49,418 bases of DNA from Rickettsiales bacterium UBA2645 (GTDB taxonomy: Bacteria; Pseudomonadota; Alphaproteobacteria; Rickettsiales; UBA1997). The DNA lies in assembly GCA_002359655.1 (NCBI GenBank), contig DENL01000030.1:1-49418 (forward strand). The letters run 5' to 3'. Below are positions 24,378-33,872 of the stretch, piece after piece. A program made the translations under genes and the position numbers. How positions within the stretch are numbered: position 1 is the stretch's first letter; every line of letters starts with the position of its first letter. A model generated the notes under the pieces. The model made no database searches, had not been told where the DNA came from, and worked only from the letters and a program-made list of their open reading frames with translations.

Positions 24378-25214
24378 ATGAAAAAAACGATTTTGTTGAT
24401 TGGTGCAAATGGCATGTTTGGCCTTGATGCGGCTGATATTTTTACGGCTGCAAATTATCAAGTTATAAAAGCTACGCGCGCTGATTTTGATATTACAAAT
24501 TTGCAAGAAGTTGAGTTTTTTTTTAAAAATAAATTTTTTGATTTCGTAATTAATACCGCCGCTTACACCAAAGTTGATGATGCAGAGAAAGAAATTGAAG
24601 CAGCTTTCGCAGTCAACGCTGAAGGCGCAAAAAATATCGCAATCGCCAGTGCTCAAAAAAATATTCCGCTTATTTTTATCAGCACTGATTATGTTTTTGA
24701 TGGCACAAAAACTTCGCCTTATTTGCCTGACGATACAACAAATCCAAAAACTATTTACGGCGCTTCTAAATTGCTTGGCGAAAAATATACGCGATTGGAA
24801 AATCCTTGCCACTACATAGTTCGCACTAGTTGGCTTTACGGCAAGCACGGTAAAAATTTTGTTGATACGATGCTAAAAATTTCGCAAAGTCAAAAAGTAA
24901 TCAAGGTTGTAAACGACCAATTTGGTTGTCCAACTTGGACACATGATCTAGCTTATGGAATTAAATCTTTAATTGAAAAAGATGCTGATTTTGGCACTTA
25001 TCAAATTTGTGGATCAGGTGCTACTAGCTGGTTTGAATTCGCTAAAAAGATTTTTGAAATCTCAAAAATTGCAGTTGAAGTTGTGCCAGTTTCAACTCTT
25101 GAATTTCCACGTTTGGCACCGCGTCCAAAATTTTCTGTGATGGATAATCAAGGTTTTGGTGCGCCTTGGCAGGAAAGTCTGAAAAATTATCTAGCTTTGA
25201 AAAACTCGACCTAA
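24378..25214 (+). CDS. rfbD: dTDP-4-dehydrorhamnose reductase
   Basis: The last step of dTDP-L-rhamnose synthesis, an NAD(P)H-dependent short-chain reductase. The 278 residues contain the Rossmann loop GANGMFG (9-15), STDYVFDG (102-109) and the catalytic pair Tyr127/Lys131 (YGASKLLGEKY). The last codons and stop (25201-25214) lie within the left end of a repeat element, so the C-terminus has probably been rewritten by the insertion. Confidence 0.95.
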   Translation: MKKTILLIGANGMFGLDAADIFTAANYQVIKATRADFDITNLQEVEFFFKNKFFDFVINTAAYTKVDDAEKEIEAAFAVNAEGAKNIAIASAQKNIPLIFISTDYVFDGTKTSPYLPDDTTNPKTIYGASKLLGEKYTRLENPCHYIVRTSWLYGKHGKNFVDTMLKISQSQKVIKVVNDQFGCPTWTHDLAYGIKSLIEKDADFGTYQICGSGATSWFEFAKKIFEISKIAVEVVPVSTLEFPRLAPRPKFSVMDNQGFGAPWQESLKNYLALKNST

Positions 25215-25320
25215 TAACTCTCCCCTTGAGGGAGAGTCGAACTACGAAGTAGTTCGGTGAGGGTTTATTTGAAATCGAATTTGATCCTTCTTCAAGCTGA
25301 GGATATTAAATCGAGTTTTA
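25201..25320. repeat. 120-bp element with terminal inverted repeats, copy 2 (rfbD-mscS)
   Basis: The ends AAAACTCGACCTAATAACTC and GAGGATATTAAATCGAGTTTT are imperfect inverted repeats of the same type as at 8732-8880. Near the left end the hairpin CTCTCCCCTTGAGGGAGAG (25218-25236) lies within a 24-base stretch identical to 44676-44699. A short inverted pair (GAACTAC..GTAGTTC) follows. The outer ends reach into both neighbouring genes: the stop codons of rfbD (25212-25214) and mscS (25318-25320) are both inside the element. Confidence 0.8.
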
Positions 25321-26607
25321 TTTTCTGTTCTCGGGTGAGTTAAAAACTTCTCTTTGCGGCACTGGAATGCGAATGTTATTTGCTTTGAGTTCGTTCCAAA
25401 TCAGCATCATAATTTCGCTTTTTGCCGACATTCTGCCTTGAGTGATATCGCTGACCCAGAAAAATAAAGTGAACTTGATATCATACTCGCCAAATTGTGT
25501 GACATAGCATTCGACATCAGGATAATTTAAACAACGCGGATGTGATCGCGCTGCTTGAAACATTATCTCTTTAACTTTTTCTAAGTCGGATTCGTAGGCT
25601 ACACCAATGTTGATTTCAATGCGGGCACGATTGTTGGAGTAAGTCCAATTGGTAACTTTACCGGTGATAAAATCTTCGTTTGGTACCATAATTTCTTTGC
25701 CATCAAAACACTCAATTAAAGTGTGACGACCACCGAAATTTTTGATGACGCCAAAAATATTATTACCTTCAATTTCAACCCAGTCGCCAATTTCAACTGA
25801 TTTCTCGAAGAGCAAAATGATGCCGCTAATAAAATTCGAAGCGATTTTTTGTAAACCAAAACCAATACCAACGCCAATTGCGCCACCAACAACGGCTAGT
25901 GTTGTCATATCAACACCGAAGATTTTCAAAATGGCAATTGAGATGATGGCAAAAACTATAATATCGATAAATTTATTGATGATGACTTTGGTGCCGGACT
26001 TGATGGTTTTGCTATTTTCAACATAAGATTTGCTTTTTCTTAAAATTAAATGCGCCAACCAAAATAAAATTAAAAGTACGATAAAGGCTTTTATAGTGAG
26101 GTAAATTGAAATCCTTATGGTTCCTATCTTCAAAGCATATTGATCAAGATAATTAATGGCGGAATCGAGAATGCCAAAAATATCTAAAATCAGCGCTGGC
26201 ATCAAAAAAAATCCTGCAGCATTGGCAACAAAAGTGCTGTTAGATGAGATACGTAAAAAACGCAGAAATAAAAATAGTGTAATTAGCTTGAGAGTTGTAT
26301 CGAACAAAATCGCTTCTTTAAAGAAGTGGTCATAAATTGCGATTCCACAACAAAGAAACAGAATTGAAAGCAGCGGATAAAGCAAAGGCAGCATATATCT
26401 GGTGATGATGCGATTGACCTCAATATTACCCTTTAGCGACCAAGAAAGAATTTTTGGAAAAAGAATTTTTCTGCTTAGGTGATAAAAAAAATAAGCAATA
26501 ATGAAACAAAGAATCAGTGACAGCGACTGCAGATAGAATTCTGAAGTTGCAACCGTTTTCTCAACTACGGAAACAACTTTGTTGTAGTCAATTTGCTCTT
26601 CTCTCAT
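25318..26607 (-). CDS. MscS-family mechanosensitive channel
   Basis: 429 residues of a small-conductance mechanosensitive channel that releases solutes under hypo-osmotic stress. There are about six N-terminal membrane helices. The pore helix TM3 reads VVGGAIGVGIGFGLQKIASN (glycine/alanine-rich, near 240), followed by LFEKSVEIGDWVEI and the beta domain (VPNEDFITGKVTNWTYS). The C-terminal mixed domain is complete. There are more N-terminal helices than in E. coli MscS (286 residues), as in the larger members. The stop codon lies in repeat copy 2. The gene ends convergently to rfbD. Confidence 0.93.
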   Translation of the reverse strand: MREEQIDYNKVVSVVEKTVATSEFYLQSLSLILCFIIAYFFYHLSRKILFPKILSWSLKGNIEVNRIITRYMLPLLYPLLSILFLCCGIAIYDHFFKEAILFDTTLKLITLFLFLRFLRISSNSTFVANAAGFFLMPALILDIFGILDSAINYLDQYALKIGTIRISIYLTIKAFIVLLILFWLAHLILRKSKSYVENSKTIKSGTKVIINKFIDIIVFAIISIAILKIFGVDMTTLAVVGGAIGVGIGFGLQKIASNFISGIILLFEKSVEIGDWVEIEGNNIFGVIKNFGGRHTLIECFDGKEIMVPNEDFITGKVTNWTYSNNRARIEINIGVAYESDLEKVKEIMFQAARSHPRCLNYPDVECYVTQFGEYDIKFTLFFWVSDITQGRMSAKSEIMMLIWNELKANNIRIPVPQREVFNSPENRK

Positions 26608-26628
26608 ATTTTTGGAGTTAAAATAATA

Positions 26629-28116
26629 TTACTCACCTTGACCAGAAGTGTATCCGGGATTGCCGTTGAAAAGATACAATCCTTCATATTTGACAAAATC
26701 AAATTTCTTATCACTCATAATTGCAAGCATGTTGATGATGTCTTGATGTGAGATTGTTTTTTCAGAATCAATGATGTCATTGCTTGATTTGCCAGTAATT
26801 CCTTTACCAATAAAGCGCAAAACGGTTAATCCTTTTGAGTATTGCGGCATCATGTGTTGATCAAGCAATGGCCATAATAAAAGGCCTTTAGCGCTGATCA
26901 TTTTTATTTCTAACTTTTCGCTTTCCAGCGTTTTTAAGTTAGATAAAAGTTGTGAAAATTCTTCTTGCCAATCGATGAATAAATCAAAACCAATTAGTGA
27001 TTTTTTTTCTACAGCCAGCGCTGATTTTTCTGATTTTATTTCAGTTTTTTTTGTCGCATTTGAATATGAAGCAACTGCCAATTGGCTTGGTTTCTGACCA
27101 AGTCTGCTGATAACTTCTTTAGTAAATTCTTTGGTACCAACTTTCTTTTTACTACTTAGTGGATTGTAAATATCTGCGGTGTGTACGCCGTCTTCGATAG
27201 TTTTGTAAAGAGCGTTTCTGATTTTGCTGGCTACCTCATTTTGTCCTAAATGAACCAACATCATAACAGCGGCGTTGATCAAGCCAGTTGGATTGGCAAT
27301 GTCAAGTCCTGCTATGTCTGGCGCTGATCCGTGAATTGCTTCAAACATGGCATAGTCAGTTCCAATATTTGCTGATCCTGCTAAACCAACAGAACCAGAG
27401 GTTTCAGCTACAACATCAGAAATAATGTCGCCGTAAAGATTCATGGTAACGATTACATCGAAAATTTCTGGCTTGGCGGCAAGCCTTGCTGTTCCAATGT
27501 CTATTATGTAGTGATCATTTTCTATTGCAGGATATTGCAGCGCAATTTCGTTAAAAACTTTATGAAAAAGTCCGTCAGTCATTTTCATGATATTGTCTTT
27601 GGAAAAACAGCTGACTTTTTTACGATTATTGGCAACTGCATATTCAAAAGCGTAACGAATAATTTTCTCACAACCTTGGCGAGTTACTAATTTCAGGCAT
27701 TGATAGGTTTGATCAGTTTGACGATGTTCAATTCCAGCATAAAGATCTTCTTCATTTTCGCGCACAATAACCACATCCATTTTCGGAAATTTAGTGGTGA
27801 TAAAAGGGTGAAACGATGAAATAGGGCGTACATTGGCGAATAATCCTAATTTTTTTCGCATCGTCACATTTAAGCTTTTATAGCCGCCACCTTGCGGAGT
27901 AGTGATCGGTGCTTTTAGCAAAACTCGACTATTGTTTAAATCCTCCCAAGCAGACGCCATTAGACCTGAGTTAAAACCTTTTTCATAAATTTTTTTGCCA
28001 ACTTCAATAATGCTGAATTTAACATCAGCTTTTGCTTCGCGTAAAATTTCTAGCGTACTGTCCATGATTTCAGGACCAATACCATCGCCATAAGCAACGG
28101 TGATAATTTTTGTCAT
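26629..28116 (-). CDS. icd: NADP isocitrate dehydrogenase, Rickettsia-type
   Basis: A TCA-cycle enzyme converting isocitrate to 2-oxoglutarate. From the ATG at 28116 (MTKIITVAYGDGIGPEIMD) it has 495 residues; a frame from 28164 adds an atypical leader and is not preferred. The catalytic core (about 1-340) has the isopropylmalate-dehydrogenase-like fold, with VRENEEDLYAGIEHRQ and the FEAIHGSAPDIAG cofactor site. A C-terminal extension of about 140 residues (from SLIGFDLFIDWQEEF) is typical of the form known from Rickettsia and relatives and absent from E. coli Icd. This is one of the best lineage markers in the window. Confidence 0.93.
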   Translation of the reverse strand: MTKIITVAYGDGIGPEIMDSTLEILREAKADVKFSIIEVGKKIYEKGFNSGLMASAWEDLNNSRVLLKAPITTPQGGGYKSLNVTMRKKLGLFANVRPISSFHPFITTKFPKMDVVIVRENEEDLYAGIEHRQTDQTYQCLKLVTRQGCEKIIRYAFEYAVANNRKKVSCFSKDNIMKMTDGLFHKVFNEIALQYPAIENDHYIIDIGTARLAAKPEIFDVIVTMNLYGDIISDVVAETSGSVGLAGSANIGTDYAMFEAIHGSAPDIAGLDIANPTGLINAAVMMLVHLGQNEVASKIRNALYKTIEDGVHTADIYNPLSSKKKVGTKEFTKEVISRLGQKPSQLAVASYSNATKKTEIKSEKSALAVEKKSLIGFDLFIDWQEEFSQLLSNLKTLESEKLEIKMISAKGLLLWPLLDQHMMPQYSKGLTVLRFIGKGITGKSSNDIIDSEKTISHQDIINMLAIMSDKKFDFVKYEGLYLFNGNPGYTSGQGE

Positions 28117-28199
28117 TTTAAAATTGATTTTTGTTTTGCAGGTAAAGTAGTTTGCGGCCTTCATTTTAGCTCACAAATCAAAGATTCAACAAGTTATTC

Positions 28200-30263
28200 A
28201 TGAAGCATTTTGATCCGCTTGCGATCCAACATAACATTGAAGAAAAAAGGCTTATTCTTGGCAAAAAAATTGAACAGTTTTTGCTAAAAAAATTAGCACT
28301 AATTGGCGATTTTTTTGGTAATCTTTTTGTTGCTAAAAATCTCGCTTTATATGGCTCGATCGCAATTATTCTTCTAAGCATTTTTGTTAGATCAACTCGC
28401 GATATTGGACAAGATAGCGGGCTTTATTTAGAAGCTGCTTGGAAGTTGATTGCTGGCGGTAAATATTATCGTGATTTCTTCGAAAATAATTTGCCATTTT
28501 CTTATTACTTGGCGGCAATTCCAATTGTTCTGGCTAAATTTTTAAGTATTAGTCCGATAATTCTTGCTGAAGTTTTTTCGAATTTGCTTGGAATTTTTAC
28601 GATTTATTTTTCTGCTAAAATTTTAGCCAGATCAGATATTTCTAAAGATAAACCAGTTTTTAATTTAATTATTTTAAGTTTTGCTGCCGGCTTTTTTCTG
28701 CGTTTTTTTACTTTGCAGTTCAATGATTTTAATACCAAATCTACTTACTTTTTAACTCTACTTTTTCCTTATTTATCGTATCAATTTCTGCGTGAATCAG
28801 AGCTAGAAAAATCTGATAAATTTTTAATTGGCTTATTTGCCGGCCTTTTCTTTTGCTTAAAACCGCATTATGGAATTTTGGCAATTGCTTTTGAGGTGAA
28901 AAAAATTCGTGAGAAAAAATCATTAAAATCAATTTTAGCCTTAAGAAATTATATAACTTTTTTCGTCGTATTTTTTTACGCAATATTTTTATTTCTACGC
29001 TTTCCAGACTACATAAAAGCTATTCCAGCTTTTATTTCACTTTATTTTGATCCCAAATATTTTGCTCTGGTCTTTCCTATAAAAGAAGACATTTATCCAT
29101 TGCTACTACTGATTTCGCTTTGCTTTTTTTTGCGACAAAAATTTGATTTTTTACGTCAGTTTTTTTTCGCTTCTTTAGTTTATTGCGGCATTTTGATTCT
29201 AGAATTAACAGGAGTTTACGATCAAAGATCCATACTTTATTCGCTTTCATTGCCGCTGATTTCGCTGTTGATTTTGGCTTTCTTAAGAGATCAAAAAATC
29301 AACTGGCGACGTGACTTCATCACTTTGTTATTGATCTTGTTGATTCCGCAATTTGATCAAAGTTTTTTTGTGACTACAGCTTTTAATATTTGTAGTTTTT
29401 GGTGGATTATTGTTTTGGTTTTATCGCCTAAGTGGCAAAAAATTTTGCCGCAAAAAAAGCCAGAAGAATTTGGTTTTTTACGCTATATTTTTCTGCCAAA
29501 TAATTTGCCTTCCTGGCTTGGATTTATTGTTTTAACAGTAATTACCATTCAACTTTCTGCTAATCGCTTTATCAATAACTTAGCTTGGAGTTTATCAGCA
29601 GTTATTTTTATTTTGTTGATTAACTTTTATGACAATTTGCATCGTAAATTTGTTAGCAAAGAAAAATTCTCTTTGCTTTCGGCAAGCGTTATTTTTGTAG
29701 TTTTATCCTATTTAGTTAGTTTGCAGCTGGGCTCTATTTTTAATATTCATGAATATAAATCTCCAAATCCAGTTAACGATAAAATCATGCAAGTAGCGCA
29801 AAAAAATTTAAGTGCGGAAGAAAATTTTTTATTGGTTTCGGGAAGAACTCTAGCAAGCTATCCAGTAAGAAATTATTTAGAAAAAATTAATCCTTTGCCA
29901 GCTGCGCAGTTGCAAAATCTTTATTTTAAAATTGATGATCGCAAGCAAATGGATCAAACCCAAAGCTATTTGTTTGAAAGGCTTAAAGAGCAAATACAAG
30001 ATAAAAAAAATAAATTAATTTTTATTGAGCCAATAGGTTTTCCACCAAGTGATCGCTGTCGTATTATGTTTTTAGAATATTATTTACGTGATGCAGAATT
30101 TAGAAAAATATTTTTAGAAAATTACGTGTTTTTAGATCGCGTTATTGCAGTTAAAAAAGCAGAGAAAAAAGTAAAATTCTTTAGCGACAAACAAATAAAA
30201 TCACTTTCTATAAATGATGAAGATACAGTGATAAGAGACATCGAGGCTTATGTCAGAAAATAA
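28200..30263 (+). CDS. putative GT-C glycosyltransferase-like membrane protein, tandem copy 1
   Basis: 687 residues with roughly 11-13 membrane helices and a C-terminal soluble domain (about 520-687). The first outer loop after helix 1 holds RDIGQDSGLYLEAAWKLIAG with Asp72, then KYYRDFFENNLPFSYYL. This resembles GT39/ArnT-type GT-C enzymes, where an acidic residue in this loop is catalytic and a G-x-x-Y-x-D-F-F-E-N-x-x-P pattern follows. Such enzymes use lipid-linked sugars on the periplasmic side. The downstream neighbour is a same-length paralogue, and the reading frames overlap by 14 bases. The sugar transfer function is inferred from fold pattern only. Confidence 0.7.
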   Translation: MKHFDPLAIQHNIEEKRLILGKKIEQFLLKKLALIGDFFGNLFVAKNLALYGSIAIILLSIFVRSTRDIGQDSGLYLEAAWKLIAGGKYYRDFFENNLPFSYYLAAIPIVLAKFLSISPIILAEVFSNLLGIFTIYFSAKILARSDISKDKPVFNLIILSFAAGFFLRFFTLQFNDFNTKSTYFLTLLFPYLSYQFLRESELEKSDKFLIGLFAGLFFCLKPHYGILAIAFEVKKIREKKSLKSILALRNYITFFVVFFYAIFLFLRFPDYIKAIPAFISLYFDPKYFALVFPIKEDIYPLLLLISLCFFLRQKFDFLRQFFFASLVYCGILILELTGVYDQRSILYSLSLPLISLLILAFLRDQKINWRRDFITLLLILLIPQFDQSFFVTTAFNICSFWWIIVLVLSPKWQKILPQKKPEEFGFLRYIFLPNNLPSWLGFIVLTVITIQLSANRFINNLAWSLSAVIFILLINFYDNLHRKFVSKEKFSLLSASVIFVVLSYLVSLQLGSIFNIHEYKSPNPVNDKIMQVAQKNLSAEENFLLVSGRTLASYPVRNYLEKINPLPAAQLQNLYFKIDDRKQMDQTQSYLFERLKEQIQDKKNKLIFIEPIGFPPSDRCRIMFLEYYLRDAEFRKIFLENYVFLDRVIAVKKAEKKVKFFSDKQIKSLSINDEDTVIRDIEAYVRK

Positions 30264-32313
30264 AATTATCAATAAATTCAACAAGATTGTTAGTGCGCAA
30301 AATTTTCTTGTAATCACCTGTGCTATAATTTTTTGCTTAAGTATTTTCTTGCGCTCAATAATTGATATTGGGCCAGATACCGGTGTTTATCTTGATCTGG
30401 GGAAAGAAGTTGCCAAGGGTCACAGATATTATTACGATTTTTTTGAAAGTAATTTTCCGCTCTCTTTCTACATTTATGCGCTGCAATATAAAATTTCACT
30501 TGGGCTTAAAATTAATCCGATCATTACCGCAGAAATTTTTATTAATTTTCTAGCACTGTTGTCGATTTTCTACTCAGCAAAAATATTGCAAAGAAGCGCG
30601 ATTTATAATAATCGCGCTCACTATAATCTGATTATAATTTCTTATTTTTTAGGATTTTTCTTACGCTCTAATGTCATTCAGCTTGGTGAATTTGGCACCA
30701 AAAGCAGCTTTCTTTTGCTTTGCCTTTTTCCTTATATTTCATTTTCTTTTGAGCGCAAAATTGCTTTGACCAAAAGCGAATTAATACAACGCGGGATATT
30801 GATGGGATTGATTCCGTGCTTCAAACCGCATTATTTAATTTTTCCACTTTTTATCGAAGCATACAGATTTTGGCAGAAAAAATCTCTGAAGTTTTTTTGT
30901 GAGCTAGACAAGTTGGTAATGCTTTTAATTGGCGCTGGTTATTTGTTTTTTATGTTAAAGCAAACTCCTGAGTTCTTTGAATTTATTGTTCCAATGTGGC
31001 CAAAAATTTATAAAGCTTATGACGATTCTTCACTTTTTTTCGAAAATATTTTGCATCGACTTGGCGGACAAACTGCAATATTTTGTTTTATCTTTTTAGC
31101 TTTTTCGCGTCTGAAATTTTCACCAAATGATCGAATTCTACTTTTAATATTCTGTGCTGTTTCAGTTTTAATAATCCTAGAAAATATTGGTACCATAGAC
31201 CAGCTTGGGGTTTTTTATGCTGTAACAACAACCTGTTTTTTAAAAATTTTCTATGACTTAATAATGTCAGAAAAATTTTCTTTTCGTGAAAATAAATCGA
31301 TTATTTTAGTTCTAATTTTTTGGCCAATTTTTGACATGGAAGTTTTGCCAACTTCGATTCTTAGCCTGTCTGGCTTTATCAATGTTTGGTGGCTTATTGC
31401 TCTGGTTTATCCTTTTTTATTTTGTCTGGCTTTAAGAAAAAAAAACCGCCAAGAATTTTTATTTTTTAAAACCAAATATTTAACAACTCAAAAAATCATT
31501 GCGGCAATTTTACTTTATCTTTTGCTGCTTTTTCTTGCCTTAATATCCTTGAAATATCTAGGCGGATGGGGCTTTATCGCGTTTAATCTTTTTGCTTTAT
31601 TTGCCGTTTTATTTTGTTTTGAAAAAATCTACTCTCACTTCGAAAAAAACTTCTCAGCCTTTTTCGTTTTTCTCGTCACCACTTCCACTTCTTGTTTGAT
31701 TTATTCCTACATCGCGCCACTTAGTAATTTAATTCCCACCAAACATTACGACACTTTTCCAAATAAACTAAGTGATGAAATTGCTTATTACTCAAGGCTT
31801 TATGCGCCAAATCCGCAAGATGGATTTTTAGTGTTTTCAGATTTAATCGTGCATCAATTTCCGATTTTGAATTATTTAGATAAAGAAAATTATCATACCA
31901 ATCACGTTGTAACATTAATGGCACAGCGCGGTTTTTTAGGAAATTCTACAGCTTTTCCGCAAAATAAAGATCGCGAAACAATTTTTACTTTGAGCTATAT
32001 TTTTGAAGATTTGAAAAAACAGTTAAGAAATAAAAATGTTAAAATCCTGTTTATTAACAATGGCAACAAACCTTTTGAAATAAAGGATCGCTGCTTGATT
32101 GGGTTTTTAGAATATTATTTTTCTGATCCAGAATTTAAAAAAATATTTTTCGAAAATTTTCGTTTTGAAAATCGAATTTTAACTAGCGTTGCTGTGAAAA
32201 ATCCGCTTAAAAGAATTGTCACAATTAACAAAGAAGAGAAAAATATTTTCGATAAAATTAAGCCTGCAAAAGAAACTATTCGTTACGATTTTGAAGTTTA
32301 TGTAAGGAAATAA
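30250..32313 (+). CDS. putative GT-C glycosyltransferase-like membrane protein, tandem copy 2
   Basis: 687 residues, clearly paralogous to the preceding protein over its whole length. Matching segments are RSIIDIGPDTGVYLDLGKEV with Asp43, YYDFFESNFPLSFYIYAL, CFKPHYLIFPLFIEA, and the ending YDFEVYVRK against IRDIEAYVRK. The N-terminus is about 29 residues shorter and the difference is made up elsewhere, so equal length is partly coincidence. It has multiple membrane helices plus a C-terminal soluble part of about 160 residues. It overlaps copy 1 by 14 bases and lnt by one base (TAATG), so the three are translated as a unit. Confidence 0.7.
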   Translation: MSENKIINKFNKIVSAQNFLVITCAIIFCLSIFLRSIIDIGPDTGVYLDLGKEVAKGHRYYYDFFESNFPLSFYIYALQYKISLGLKINPIITAEIFINFLALLSIFYSAKILQRSAIYNNRAHYNLIIISYFLGFFLRSNVIQLGEFGTKSSFLLLCLFPYISFSFERKIALTKSELIQRGILMGLIPCFKPHYLIFPLFIEAYRFWQKKSLKFFCELDKLVMLLIGAGYLFFMLKQTPEFFEFIVPMWPKIYKAYDDSSLFFENILHRLGGQTAIFCFIFLAFSRLKFSPNDRILLLIFCAVSVLIILENIGTIDQLGVFYAVTTTCFLKIFYDLIMSEKFSFRENKSIILVLIFWPIFDMEVLPTSILSLSGFINVWWLIALVYPFLFCLALRKKNRQEFLFFKTKYLTTQKIIAAILLYLLLLFLALISLKYLGGWGFIAFNLFALFAVLFCFEKIYSHFEKNFSAFFVFLVTTSTSCLIYSYIAPLSNLIPTKHYDTFPNKLSDEIAYYSRLYAPNPQDGFLVFSDLIVHQFPILNYLDKENYHTNHVVTLMAQRGFLGNSTAFPQNKDRETIFTLSYIFEDLKKQLRNKNVKILFINNGNKPFEIKDRCLIGFLEYYFSDPEFKKIFFENFRFENRILTSVAVKNPLKRIVTINKEEKNIFDKIKPAKETIRYDFEVYVRK

Positions 32314-33872
32314 TGAAAAAAATTATGCGATTTTTCAACAACAAGTTTTTTTTAGCCATCTGTGCTGGAGTCTTGATTAACTTGGCTTTTGCGCCTTTGA
32401 ATTTTTTTCCAGCAGTTTTTATTTCTTTGTCACTTTTTTATTTTTTACTAGAAAAAAAACACTCGAACAAAACAGTTTTTTTTATTGGCTGGTGTTACGG
32501 TTTTGGTTACTTTTTGGCAGGAGTTTACTGGATTTCAATTGCACTTTTGGTTGATGCGCAAAGTTTTGCTTGGTTGATTCCATTCGCTTTGACTCTTATT
32601 CCAGCTGCGCTGGCACTTTATTTTGCCATGATGGCGCTTTCTTATAATTTTTTAGTTAAGAAATTTTCTTTAAGCAAAAATTATGAAAAATTCTTAATTT
32701 TAGCAAGTTGCTGGCTGATTTTTGAGATATTACGCTCTTTTTTATTTACAGGATTTCCGTGGAATTTACTTGGTTATGTCTGGATGTTCAATGACAGTTT
32801 AACCCAAGCAGCAAGCCTATTTGGAGCTTGGGGACTTAGCTTTTTTGCTGTGTTAATTTCTTTATTACCAATTCTGTTTTTTTGCGAAAGATCAAAAGGC
32901 GATAAAATTTTTTTTGTTGTTATGGTTGCGCTTCTTATCATGAGTTTTGTTTACGGAAATTGGCGTATTAAAGATGAAAAAATCTTGAGTGATAAAAACA
33001 TCAAACTGCGCTTGGTTCAAGGCAATATCAAACAAGAAATGAAGTGGAATCAAAATCAAAAATATCTTAATTTAATCAAACAAATCAATCTTACTAACCA
33101 AAAAGAAACTAGCGATATTGCGGCGGTGATCTGGTCAGAAACTTCAGTACCTTACGCGATTGATGAAAATTCAGAATTAATTCAAAAACTACAATTGGCA
33201 GTGCCAAAGCAAAAAGATGGCAAAGGAATTTTAATAACTGGCGCTCTGCGTTTAAAATATGTGAATGATGAAATTTCTAATGTTTGGAACAGCGTTTTTT
33301 TGATTGGAAATCAAGGCATTATCGCGTCTTACGACAAACATCATTTAGTGCCTTTTGGTGAATATGTGCCGCTGCAAAAATATTTACCTTTCATCAATAA
33401 AATTACTGACGGTGCAATTGGTTTTTCGCAAGGTCTTGGTCCACAAACTATTCACAGCGATTCATTTTCTTTCAGCCCGCTTTTGTGCTATGAAGTTATT
33501 TTTTCTGACGAAATTATTAACCAACAAGATCGTCCAGATCTTTTAGTTAACTTAACCAACGACTCTTGGTTTGGTAATAGTTCTGGGCCTTATCAACATT
33601 TTGATATGGCTAGAATGAGGGCTGTAGAATATGGTATTCCTTTAGCTCGAGTTGCTAGTACTGGAATCACTGCTTTTTTCGATCCATTTGGTCGAGTGGT
33701 AAATCAAATCAATTTGAATCAAGAGGGTATAATTGATGTTGAGTTAGTTAAAAAACTTGAGCCTACAATTTACTCTCGTTACTACTGCGCCACCTTGCTG
33801 TTATTGGTTTCCCTCCTTGTTACTTTTTTATACCACAAGAAAAATGTTATTAGACAAAATTACACCAGTTGA
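32313..33872 (+). CDS. lnt: apolipoprotein N-acyltransferase
   Basis: An inner-membrane enzyme that adds the third acyl chain to lipoproteins, using phospholipid, with its active site in the periplasm. The 519 residues contain about six N-terminal helices, a nitrilase-like domain and a final helix. The catalytic triad is Glu276 (WSETSVPY), Lys342 (YDKHHLVPFGEY) and Cys392 (LLCYEVIF), at positions close to E. coli Glu267/Lys335/Cys387. The start overlaps the previous stop by one base, and the last 29 bases overlap the XRE regulator, an adjacency common in alphaproteobacteria. Confidence 0.97.
   Translation: MKKIMRFFNNKFFLAICAGVLINLAFAPLNFFPAVFISLSLFYFLLEKKHSNKTVFFIGWCYGFGYFLAGVYWISIALLVDAQSFAWLIPFALTLIPAALALYFAMMALSYNFLVKKFSLSKNYEKFLILASCWLIFEILRSFLFTGFPWNLLGYVWMFNDSLTQAASLFGAWGLSFFAVLISLLPILFFCERSKGDKIFFVVMVALLIMSFVYGNWRIKDEKILSDKNIKLRLVQGNIKQEMKWNQNQKYLNLIKQINLTNQKETSDIAAVIWSETSVPYAIDENSELIQKLQLAVPKQKDGKGILITGALRLKYVNDEISNVWNSVFLIGNQGIIASYDKHHLVPFGEYVPLQKYLPFINKITDGAIGFSQGLGPQTIHSDSFSFSPLLCYEVIFSDEIINQQDRPDLLVNLTNDSWFGNSSGPYQHFDMARMRAVEYGIPLARVASTGITAFFDPFGRVVNQINLNQEGIIDVELVKKLEPTIYSRYYCATLLLLVSLLVTFLYHKKNVIRQNYTS

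Noticed and set aside
28117..28164. Extended N-terminus for isocitrate dehydrogenase
   Set aside because: MTKIITVAYGDGIGPE is the family start; the extra 16 residues are not conserved in character and sit in the divergent promoter region.
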